Assembly (NCBI GenBank): GCA_964466465.1
Contig: CAYXNJ010000062.1
Location: 1-9,652, forward strand
Origin: Sulfurospirillum sp964466465
GTDB lineage: Bacteria > Campylobacterota > Campylobacteria > Campylobacterales > Sulfurospirillaceae
Length of the DNA stretch: 9,652 nucleotides
Direction of reading: 5' to 3'
Shown: positions 1 through 5,938 of the stretch, one piece after another
Layout: the number at the start of each line of letters is the position of its first letter
How positions within the stretch are numbered: position 1 is the first letter of the stretch
Made by a program: the position numbers and the translations under genes
Notes under the pieces: model-generated
The model's input: the letters and a program-made list of their open reading frames with translations, nothing else
Database searches by the model: none
Told to the model about the DNA's origin: nothing

Positions 1-868
1 GGGCTTTAATGAGCACGATCATCACCAAGATGGAGAGAATGAGCATCACAAGACCCATAAGCATTAAGTCTCTAATTTGAGCGTTTAAAAAAGCATAGGC
101 AGCCTCTTTATCAAATGTAATACCAGGTATCCAGCCAGTTTCTGTGGATATTTTGAAAGCAAAGATTTTTTGAGCACCCTGAAATTCATACTCGATAAAT
201 CCCTCTTTTTTCTCTTTAAATTCTTTGCTGAGAGTGGATTCTGTACCAAGTAGCTCTTTTTTAGGGTGAGCAACGATCATTTTTTTGGTATCGAGAAGCA
301 TTCCATAACCACCGTTAAAATTAACATCACCAACGGCTTTTACTAAGGTTTCTAAAGGAAGATCAATCCCTACAACTCCCACCATTGAACCATTTTTCAT
401 AATAGGTGCCATGACAGTCACCATAAGGACTTTTGCGGTTGCTCCAACATAGGCATCGGTTATGCCCACTTTCCCTTCTTTTTTAGCTTGTATATACCAG
501 CCTCTTGCTCTTGGATCATACCCTTCTGCTTTTTTCTTACCACTGCCATAGATCATCTTACCATCTTCAAAACCAGCGTACGATTCCATCGCGTCAAATG
601 TTTTACTCATCTCTTTAAGTCTGGCTTCTAAGTCTGCATCTTCCATGGTATTAGTCAATGAACGTGCAACACCTGCAACACCACTTTTTTTAGAAGCAAC
701 CCAGAGATCAATGTAATCTGTCAACGCGCGTGACGCCATTTGAAGACTCGCTTCGACTTGTACAACGCTGTTTTTCTTTGTATCGATATAGCTAAAAAAG
801 CTAAATGCACCTAAGCTTAGAAACATTAATACGGAGATAGTGAGAATGATCTTGGCTTTAAACGACAT
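1..868 (-). CDS. Methyl-accepting chemotaxis protein, N-terminal part (dCache sensor), cut by window edge
   Basis: This is the first 289 residues of an inner-membrane chemoreceptor that would sense a periplasmic ligand and signal to CheA/CheW. The reading frame is open to base 1, so HAMP and the methyl-accepting domain lie outside. Helix 1 spans about residues 7-27, the periplasmic domain about 30-260 and helix 2 about 268-288. The core reads YDPRARGWY (117-125), then DAYVGA (138-143) and GVVGIDL (164-170), typical of dCache_1. Spacing of Y117, R122, W124, Y125 and D169 matches the amino-acid-binding signature I recall from PctA-type receptors, but the second acidic position (142) is Gly. The start is the ATG at 868-866, preceded on this strand by AAGGAG at 6-7 bases. 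It is transcribed away from its neighbours. The class call is firm; the ligand is unknown. Confidence 0.93.
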   Translation of the reverse strand, partial: MSFKAKIILTISVLMFLSLGAFSFFSYIDTKKNSVVQVEASLQMASRALTDYIDLWVASKKSGVAGVARSLTNTMEDADLEARLKEMSKTFDAMESYAGFEDGKMIYGSGKKKAEGYDPRARGWYIQAKKEGKVGITDAYVGATAKVLMVTVMAPIMKNGSMVGVVGIDLPLETLVKAVGDVNFNGGYGMLLDTKKMIVAHPKKELLGTESTLSKEFKEKKEGFIEYEFQGAQKIFAFKISTETGWIPGITFDKEAAYAFLNAQIRDLMLMGLVMLILSILVMIVLIKA

Positions 869-1104
869 GCGTTTTCTCCTTGAATATGAGTAGATTTATA
901 TGAAAAGAATACACAATACAATCATAATAAAAAGCTTTTTATTTTTAATTATATTATTTATGTAAGTTTAAAGCAGAAAAGAGACTTCTATGAGACTTTT
1001 TTGCTCTAAAAAGAGTGCTTGATTAAAGTGACATCCTACTAAAGAAACAACAAGCAAGATTTTGTTACAATCGCACTCAAAACTATACACGATGAGGATC
1101 TCTT
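869..1104. other. Divergent intergenic region
   Basis: These 236 bases separate the minus-strand chemoreceptor from the plus-strand aminotransferase and must hold both promoters. The chemoreceptor side (about 881-960) is very AT-rich. On the minus strand TATTAT at 929-924 could be a -10 box, but the composition makes many such matches likely. I see no convincing sigma-28 or sigma-54 motif there. The aminotransferase side holds a better extended -10 at 1063-1071. GAGACTT occurs twice, at 981-987 and 992-998, exactly 11 bases apart. No small gene or RNA gene is apparent. Confidence 0.7.
1063..1071 (+). promoter_or_regulatory. Candidate extended -10 promoter for the aminotransferase-purA operon
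   Basis: The bases TGT-TACAAT form an extended -10 element (TGn followed by a 5-of-6 match to TATAAT). It lies 33 bases before the ATG at 1105, leaving a leader of about 25-30 bases. Vegetative promoters in Campylobacterota typically have a strong -10 and a weak or absent -35, and no clear -35 is visible here. It is the best candidate driver of the genes from 1105 onward. The call rests on motif and position only. Confidence 0.5.
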
Positions 1105-2214
1105 ATGTTACTTTTGACACCAGGACCAACACCCGTTCCTGAAGCCGTCCGTATGGCAATGGGTACTCCAACCATTCACCATAGAACACCTGAGTTTGAA
1201 GCTATTTTTGAAAAAGCTAGAGGCTATTTAAAAGCGCTTTTTGATATGGAAGAAGTTTTAATGCTTGCAAGCAGTGGAACAGGCGCAATGGAAGCGTGTG
1301 TCCTTCATTTGTGTCAAAGTAAAGCAATTGTTGTTAATTCGGGTAAATTTGGTGAGCGTTTTGGCAAGATTTGTGCAGCCTACAACAAGCCATTTGTCGA
1401 AATTAAAAATGAATGGGATACCCCTGTAAGTGTCGATGCTATCGTAGAACTGGTCAAAAACGACCCAAGTATTGATGCTGTGTGTATGCAAGTGTGCGAG
1501 AGTGCAGGTGGTCTTCGTCATCCTGTTGAAGCGGTTGCAAAAGCAGTGAAGGCTATTCGCCCAAATATTATGGTCATTGCAGATGGTATCACTGCTGTGG
1601 GTGTTGAAAAAGTTGACACGACTCATATTGATGCACTGATTTCTGGAAGCCAAAAAGCGTTAATGCTTCCTCCAGGACTTGCATTTATTGGTCTGAATGC
1701 AAAAGCGTTAGAAATCATCGAAAATGGCGGAGTAGGGTATTACTTTAACCTCAAAACAGAGCTTAAAAACCAACGCAAAAACACTACAGCATGGACTGCT
1801 GCAACAACGCTAGTTATCGGTCTTGTAGCAATGTGTGAACTCATCGACTCTGAGGGTGGACTTGAAAAACTGTATGCCGATACAGCAAAGAGAGCACACG
1901 CAAGTAATAAAGCTCTTGAAGCGCTTGGTCTTCACATTTATCCAAAAGTTCCAGCGAAAGCTATGAGTGCAGTGTTGCATGATGAAGCCAGTAAAATTCG
2001 CAAAATTTTAAAAAGCAAATACGGTGTCAATATGGCAGGTGGTCAAGATCACATTAAAGACACACTCTTTAGAATCAATCATATGGGACTCGTAAATGTG
2101 TATGAGACGGCTTGGACGCTCAATGCCGTGGAGCTTGCTCTTGCAGAATTAGGTAAGCGCGTTTACGATGGTACTGCCAATAGGGTCTTTACCCAAGAAT
2201 TTTATCAAGGTTAA
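1105..2214 (+). CDS. Class-V PLP-dependent aminotransferase (alanine/serine-glyoxylate aminotransferase-like; possible phosphoserine aminotransferase)
   Basis: A soluble fold-type I PLP enzyme of 369 residues, normal for the class-V small-subunit family. The N terminus LLLTPGPTPVP is the family signature. SSGTGAMEA (56-64) forms the phosphate-binding loop, D160 in ADGITAVG contacts the cofactor ring nitrogen, and K184 in SGSQKALMLPPG is the Schiff-base lysine. Family members move amino groups between alanine, serine or phosphoserine and glyoxylate, pyruvate or 2-oxoglutarate. Where glyoxylate enzymes usually have a H-x-E-T/S-S-T-G segment this protein has CESAGG (131-136), so the substrate cannot be assigned. 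Helicobacter carries a similar protein annotated as a phosphoserine aminotransferase, so a serine-synthesis role is plausible. GAGGA (1094-1098) sits 6 bases before the ATG. It is first in a co-directional run ending in purA. Fold call firm, substrate open. Confidence 0.9.
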   Translation: MLLLTPGPTPVPEAVRMAMGTPTIHHRTPEFEAIFEKARGYLKALFDMEEVLMLASSGTGAMEACVLHLCQSKAIVVNSGKFGERFGKICAAYNKPFVEIKNEWDTPVSVDAIVELVKNDPSIDAVCMQVCESAGGLRHPVEAVAKAVKAIRPNIMVIADGITAVGVEKVDTTHIDALISGSQKALMLPPGLAFIGLNAKALEIIENGGVGYYFNLKTELKNQRKNTTAWTAATTLVIGLVAMCELIDSEGGLEKLYADTAKRAHASNKALEALGLHIYPKVPAKAMSAVLHDEASKIRKILKSKYGVNMAGGQDHIKDTLFRINHMGLVNVYETAWTLNAVELALAELGKRVYDGTANRVFTQEFYQG

Positions 2215-2216
2215 TA

Positions 2217-3071
2217 ATGATTTATGAGCACGAGATACCCACAGGAAGCAAGCTTTATTTTGGAGAGAGTGCCAAATTAAAACGCAAGCTTGAAAATGTG
2301 GCAAGTGAGCTTTTTTACGATGCTGGTTTTGAAGAGATTGTAACACCATTTTTTTCTTATCATCAGCACCAAAGCATTGATGAAAAAGAGTTGTTGCGTT
2401 TTTCAGATGAGCAAAATCACATTGTCTCTCTAAGAGCGGATAGTACGATGGACGTGGTGCGTTTGAGCACCAAGAGAGTAGGGCGAAGTACGAATCATTC
2501 TAAATGGTTTTATATACAGCCTGTTTTTCGCTATCCAAGCCATGAAGTACATCAAATTGGTGCGGAATTGATTGGCGAAGAAAATTTGGGGTTGAGTATC
2601 GCAACGAGTTTGTCTATTTTTGAAAAATTTGAACTCAAACCACTTTTACATGTGAGCAATATTAATATCCCTAAGATTCTATCAGAGATGTTAACGTTAG
2701 ATCTCAAAATTTTTGAAAAAGGTGAACTTCAAAAGCTTTTGGCACTGGATATTCCGTGGCTTACAAAATTGACGTGTTTGCAAACATTGCAAGAACTTGA
2801 AGCGGTTATTGAAGAAGTACCTGACGTTCTTAAAGTGGAACTAGAGAAACTTAAAGCACTCTCTGCGCATATAACGTACACTAATGTCGTTTTTGCACCA
2901 CTGTATTATGTCAAAATGCGTTATTACAATGCACTATTTTTTAGATTTATTCATGAAAATTTTACATTGGGTTCGGGTGGAAGTTACGACTGTGAGGGCA
3001 TTGGCTCAAGTGGTTTTGGTCTTTATACAGATGATTTAATCGAAATATTAATTAAAAGAGATGGGCACTAA
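2217..3071 (+). CDS. hisZ: HisZ-like ATP phosphoribosyltransferase regulatory subunit (HisRS paralogue)
   Basis: This 284-residue protein resembles the catalytic core of class-II histidyl-tRNA synthetase without a tRNA-binding domain. HisZ proteins of this build lack aminoacylation activity and pair with short-form HisG for the first step of histidine synthesis (ATP + PRPP). Visible marks are SLRADSTMDVVRLSTKR (71-87, motif-2-like), FYIQPVFRY (98-106) followed by HQIGAELIGEE (112-122), and near the C terminus GSGGSYD (252-258), echoing the HisRS GGRYD segment. It is shorter than most HisZ (often 320-400 residues), with a reduced middle region and the GRYRQFHQ segment degraded to SHEVHQ. The ATG lies 2 bases after the aminotransferase stop, with AAGG at 2207-2210. 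Its stop abuts purA. It could instead be a HisRS-like paralogue with another role. HisG is not in the window. Confidence 0.75.
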   Translation: MIYEHEIPTGSKLYFGESAKLKRKLENVASELFYDAGFEEIVTPFFSYHQHQSIDEKELLRFSDEQNHIVSLRADSTMDVVRLSTKRVGRSTNHSKWFYIQPVFRYPSHEVHQIGAELIGEENLGLSIATSLSIFEKFELKPLLHVSNINIPKILSEMLTLDLKIFEKGELQKLLALDIPWLTKLTCLQTLQELEAVIEEVPDVLKVELEKLKALSAHITYTNVVFAPLYYVKMRYYNALFFRFIHENFTLGSGGSYDCEGIGSSGFGLYTDDLIEILIKRDGH

Positions 3072-3072
3072 A

Positions 3073-4320
3073 ATGAAAGCGGATATGATCGTAGGAATTC
3101 AATGGGGTGATGAGGGAAAAGGCAAGATTGTTGATCTTTTGGCGCAAGATTACGATGTTGTATGCCGTTACCAAGGTGGTCACAATGCAGGGCATACCAT
3201 TTGGGTTGATGGTGTTCGTTATGCACTTCACTTGATTCCTTCTGGAATTTTAAATCCAAAAGCACTCAATGTCATCGGTAACGGTGTGGTGGTTTCTCCT
3301 GAAGCACTCATCAAAGAGATGGCACAGTTTGATAAACTCGAAGGTCGTTTGTTTGTGAGCGATAAAGCACATATGATTCTTAATCATCATATTTTAATTG
3401 ACCAAGCCAAAGAGAAACTTCGTGGTGCTAAAGCCATTGGTACAACAGGTCGCGGTATCGGACCAAGTTACGGTAGTAAAATTGAGCGTAGTGGACACCG
3501 TTTGGGTGAACTACGTGATACGACTAAACTTGCTCTTGCTTTAGTTGAATTTTACGATGAAAACAGAGCTCTTTTTAACGCTCTTGGTATTGTAACGCCT
3601 AATTTTGAGACACTTAAAAAAGAGTTAGATGGGTATGCAAAAGTTCTTCTTCCATTTTTAACAGACACAACGCATATGGTCTGGAGATGTTTGGATGAAA
3701 ACAAAAAAGTACTTTTAGAAGGTGCGCAAGGCACGATGCTCGACATCGACCATGGAACCTATCCATTTGTTACCAGCTCGAACACCATCAGTGCTGGTGC
3801 ATGTGTTGGTTTGGGGCTTAATCCAAAAGATATTGGTAAAGTAACGGGCATTGTCAAAGCGTATTGTACGCGTGTAGGAAATGGACCATTCCCTACGGAA
3901 GATTTTGGAGCTGAAGGCGATCAACTTCGCGATAAAGGTCATGAATATGGTACTTCAACAGGTCGTGCGCGTCGTTGTGGTTGGTTTGATGCGGTTGCGT
4001 GTCGTTATGCAAGTCGTATTAACGGCTGTGATGATCTTTCCATTATGAAATTAGATGTTCTTGATGGATTTGAGACAATTAAAGTATGTGTGGCTTATGA
4101 AGTGAATGGTCAAAGAATTGAAACATTACCTGAAGATTTAGAGAATGTAAAACCAATCTATGAAGAACTACCAGGTTGGGAGAGCGTTGTAGGTTGTCGT
4201 AAATTTGAAGACCTTCCAGAAACAGCTAAAGCGTATCTCAAACGCCTTGAAGTGCTAACAGGAACAAAAATCGGTTTGGTTTCAACAAGCCCTGATAGGA
4301 ACGATACAATTATTTTATAA
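3073..4320 (+). CDS. purA: Adenylosuccinate synthetase
   Basis: This cytoplasmic enzyme makes adenylosuccinate from IMP, aspartate and GTP, the first committed step to AMP. With the start at 3073 it has 415 residues, standard for PurA. Visible elements are the P-loop-like GIQWGDEGKGK (8-18) with catalytic D13, GGHNAGHT with H41, IGTTGRGIGPSYGSK (IMP site), LLEGAQGTMLDIDHGTYPF, TRVGNGPFPTE, STGRARRCGWFDAV and the C-terminal TSPDRNDTIIL. An in-frame ATG at 3061 would add four residues (MGTK) and overlap the upstream gene by 11 bases. I prefer 3073 because D13 and H41 then match E. coli numbering and family proteins begin M-x-A-D-M/I-I-V-G. It follows the HisZ-like stop by one base, so coupling is likely. 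No active-site residue I can check is missing. Confidence 0.97.
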   Translation: MKADMIVGIQWGDEGKGKIVDLLAQDYDVVCRYQGGHNAGHTIWVDGVRYALHLIPSGILNPKALNVIGNGVVVSPEALIKEMAQFDKLEGRLFVSDKAHMILNHHILIDQAKEKLRGAKAIGTTGRGIGPSYGSKIERSGHRLGELRDTTKLALALVEFYDENRALFNALGIVTPNFETLKKELDGYAKVLLPFLTDTTHMVWRCLDENKKVLLEGAQGTMLDIDHGTYPFVTSSNTISAGACVGLGLNPKDIGKVTGIVKAYCTRVGNGPFPTEDFGAEGDQLRDKGHEYGTSTGRARRCGWFDAVACRYASRINGCDDLSIMKLDVLDGFETIKVCVAYEVNGQRIETLPEDLENVKPIYEELPGWESVVGCRKFEDLPETAKAYLKRLEVLTGTKIGLVSTSPDRNDTIIL

Positions 4321-4337
4321 TGCAAAGGTTTTAATGG

Positions 4338-4766
4338 ATGAAAAGTCAGTTCACAAAAATTGCAAAAATCCGTAAACAGAAACGTGATGCAATAGAGCGA
4401 GAATTGATGAAAAGTCAAAATAAAGAACGTCTGCTTACGCATAAAATAGCTTCTCTGTACGATGATATTGCAGCCGTTCAAATGCCTAAAGAAGGGCTTG
4501 TTACCCTTCTTTTAATGGTGAATGAGCAAAAAAGTATTTTAAATCGCGAAAAAAAACGGTGTGAACAAGAGCTTTTTGTGGTGCAACGTGCAACGAAACA
4601 GCTTCAAAGTGAGTACCAAAAAGCGCATGTCGAGTACGAAAAAATCAAGTACCTCGAAGAACAAGAGCTTCAAGCGATGATGGATAAACTTAAACGTGAA
4701 GAACAACTCTATTTGGATGAGATATCAACGATGTTGTTTGCTGGTGAAATAAGTCAAAAAAGGTAA
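4338..4766 (+). CDS. fliJ: FliJ-like flagellar export chaperone (coiled coil)
   Basis: A 142-residue highly charged, almost wholly helical protein without a signal peptide or membrane segment, as in FliJ. FliJ is the soluble stalk of the flagellar type III export ATPase (with FliI and FliH) and escorts substrates to the export gate. The N terminus FTKIAKIRKQKRDAIERELMKS and heptad-like Leu/Ile spacing across 5-60 and 65-135 suggest two antiparallel helices. Sequence is poorly conserved in this family, so the call rests on size, coiled-coil character and position before a MotE-like gene, the same order as Campylobacter Cj1497c-Cj1496c. The start at 4338 has AAAGG (4324-4328) 9 bases upstream. 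An out-of-frame ATG at 4334 overlaps it and opens a 13-codon reading frame. Alternative: another coiled-coil flagellar accessory protein. Confidence 0.72.
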   Translation: MKSQFTKIAKIRKQKRDAIERELMKSQNKERLLTHKIASLYDDIAAVQMPKEGLVTLLLMVNEQKSILNREKKRCEQELFVVQRATKQLQSEYQKAHVEYEKIKYLEEQELQAMMDKLKREEQLYLDEISTMLFAGEISQKR

Positions 4767-4771
4767 AAAGC

Positions 4772-5299
4772 ATGAAGCATATTTGGATCTTGTTGGTAGG
4801 TACATTACTTTTTGCTGAGACAATAGACTGTACTCAGGTTTTTGAAACACGTAAAAGCGAGCTTTTGCGAGAAGTCGAAAAAATCGATGAAGCCAGACAA
4901 TCCTTTGAAGCCCTCCAAGCCGCCACCAATGCTCTGTTTGAAAAACAAAAAAATGCGCTCAAAGAGAAAGAAAATGCTCTGGCTAAAACAAAAGCCGAGA
5001 TTGAAGCAAAAGAGAAACAAATCGCTGCCATGTTGGATGAAAATAAAAAACTTTTAGCCCAAGTTGACGCAAAAAAAGGCGATAAACTGGATGAAACATA
5101 CATCAAGATGAAAGATGCCGCTGCTGCAGCAATTGTTGAAAAACTTCCTGTGCATGAAGGTGCTGCCATCATGTTTGGATTACCTGCCAAAAAAGTATCC
5201 CAAATTATGGCAAAAATGAATCCACAAATCGCTTCTGAAATCACTCAGCAACTTAAAAAGGGTCCTCCTTTTGTAGAGAACAACCAAACAAAAGAGTGA
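4772..5299 (+). CDS. motE: MotE-like periplasmic protein (MgtE-N-like C-terminal domain)
   Basis: A 175-residue exported protein. Residues 1-16 form a short hydrophobic signal peptide, probably cut after LLFA. Residues about 25-105 are a long Lys/Glu/Ala-rich coiled coil. Residues 118-163 (IVEKLPVHEGAAIMFGLPAKK through QQLKKG) resemble the helical N-terminal domain of MgtE magnesium transporters, as in MotE (COG3334), known in rhizobia as a chaperone for the periplasmic motility protein MotC. The Campylobacter counterpart Cj1496c is a periplasmic glycoprotein affecting invasion and colonisation. Here the C terminus carries ENNQT (169-173), a perfect D/E-x-N-x-S/T sequon. It starts 5 bases after the FliJ-like stop, with AAAAAAGG inside that gene's end. 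Domain architecture is clear; the exact role in motility is inferred. Confidence 0.78.
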   Translation: MKHIWILLVGTLLFAETIDCTQVFETRKSELLREVEKIDEARQSFEALQAATNALFEKQKNALKEKENALAKTKAEIEAKEKQIAAMLDENKKLLAQVDAKKGDKLDETYIKMKDAAAAAIVEKLPVHEGAAIMFGLPAKKVSQIMAKMNPQIASEITQQLKKGPPFVENNQTKE

Positions 5300-5335
5300 C
5301 AAAACCCTCGTCTTTCTTTCTCTAAACAGATATTT

Positions 5336-5377
5336 ACCTTACTTTGGATAAAATGTGTGAAAATTCAGAAGTAAGGT
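5336..5377 (+). promoter_or_regulatory. Perfect 9-bp inverted repeat that could mask the DUF507 ribosome binding site
   Basis: ACCTTACTT at 5336-5344 is the exact reverse complement of AAGTAAGGT at 5369-5377, with a 24-base loop. The downstream arm contains TAAGG (5372-5376), the ribosome binding site of the gene starting at 5384. In an RNA read through from upstream, the two arms could pair and hide that site. The loop contains the candidate -10 box at 5349-5354, so RNA started there would begin near 5360 and lack the upstream arm. The pairing is seen directly; a regulatory role is inference. It could also be a DNA-level operator. Confidence 0.45.
5349..5354 (+). promoter_or_regulatory. Candidate -10 box for the DUF507-carA transcription unit
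   Basis: TAAAAT preceded by TTTGGA resembles Campylobacterota -10 elements and lies 30 bases before the DUF507 start, in the largest gap of the plus-strand block (5300-5383). A transcription start near 5360-5362 would give a short leader that still carries the TAAGG ribosome binding site. No clear -35 hexamer is visible, and no terminator hairpin separates it from the upstream gene. Confidence 0.45.
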
Positions 5378-5383
5378 TTATGG

Positions 5384-5938
5384 ATGAAAATCAGATTGCC
5401 TCATGCCCCTTATATTGCCAATAAAATAGCGATCGATATTTTAAATTGTGGATTTGTTACCATGCTTAAGGGCTTAGAGCCTATTGTAAAAGTCGCAGAG
5501 GATTTGATTGTTGCCGATATTAAACAAGAGACTGCGCTTGAAGAGCGTGTAACAGAAATTTTGGAACAAAATGAAGATGAGATGGAGTTCCAAAGGGTTG
5601 ACCGTAGAAACATGTTCTGGCTTATTAAGAAAAAATTAGCAAAAGAGTTTGGTGTTATTTTATCATACGAAGATAGATACAATGAAATTGCACACAAAAT
5701 TTTAGAGATATGCTGGAAAATGGGCTATATTGAATACAATGTCGCAGAAAATCGTGTCAAAAACGTTGTCTATAATGCGATTGAAACATATATCTCACAA
5801 TTTCAAGAAATTGAAAATGATGTTGCAGATAAAATTGCACATTACAAACGAAAATTGGTTCCTGGCTCAGAAGAGTATGATTTAATTTTTGAAAAGCTCT
5901 ATGAAGAAGAGCTAAGAAGAAGAGGAATGTTATCATGA
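5384..5938 (+). CDS. DUF507 family protein with apparent internal duplication
   Basis: A 184-residue soluble, acidic, helical protein of unknown function. DUF507 proteins in many bacteria are about 90-95 residues and end in a segment like EGS-E-W/Y-D followed by EELRRRG. That ending is seen here at 160-181 (GSEEYD ... EEELRRRG). The first half looks like a diverged second copy: IANKI (11-15) aligns with IAHKI (102-106), GF (23-24) with GY (114-115), IVK (34-36) with RVK (124-126), all at an offset of 90-91 residues. No signal peptide or membrane segment is seen. The ATG at 5384 has TAAGG 7 bases upstream; an overlapping out-of-frame ATG at 5380 opens a 14-codon frame. Its stop overlaps the carA start by 4 bases, and the pairing with carA also occurs in Campylobacter (Cj1495c-Cj1494c). 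Confidence 0.85.
   Translation: MKIRLPHAPYIANKIAIDILNCGFVTMLKGLEPIVKVAEDLIVADIKQETALEERVTEILEQNEDEMEFQRVDRRNMFWLIKKKLAKEFGVILSYEDRYNEIAHKILEICWKMGYIEYNVAENRVKNVVYNAIETYISQFQEIENDVADKIAHYKRKLVPGSEEYDLIFEKLYEEELRRRGMLS

Noticed and set aside
85..273. 62-codon open frame on the minus strand at the left edge
   Set aside because: It is out of frame with the chemoreceptor that continuously covers 868 to 1 on the same strand and shows clear Cache motifs.
1001..1020. CTCTAAAAAGAG mini-hairpin as a terminator
   Set aside because: The stem is four pairs, there is no GC-rich stem or clean U-run, and the flanking genes diverge, so no terminator is needed here.
1258..1653. 131-codon open frame on the minus strand
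   Set aside because: It is a shadow of the aminotransferase, whose catalytic motifs are all intact on the plus strand. The minus-strand product shows no domain pattern.
3061..3072. Upstream ATG at 3061 as the purA start
   Set aside because: It would add only MGTK, overlap the HisZ-like gene by 11 bases and shift D13 and H41 away from the family numbering that the ATG at 3073 gives.
4316..4321. Perfect TATAAT at the purA stop codon, a possible promoter for the FliJ-like gene
   Set aside because: It arises from the conserved purA ending (Ile-Leu-stop plus T). A start about 7 bases later would remove the AAAGG ribosome binding site at 4324-4328, and no -35 or extended element is seen.
4834..5244. 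136-codon open frame on the minus strand
   Set aside because: It lies antisense to the MotE-like gene. Its low-complexity Ser/Ala/Phe composition is what the complement of a Lys/Glu-rich coiled coil gives, and there is no plausible start context.
5300..5335. Possible terminator after the MotE-like gene
   Set aside because: The stretch is CT-rich with no hairpin I could build, so read-through into the DUF507 leader is the simpler reading.
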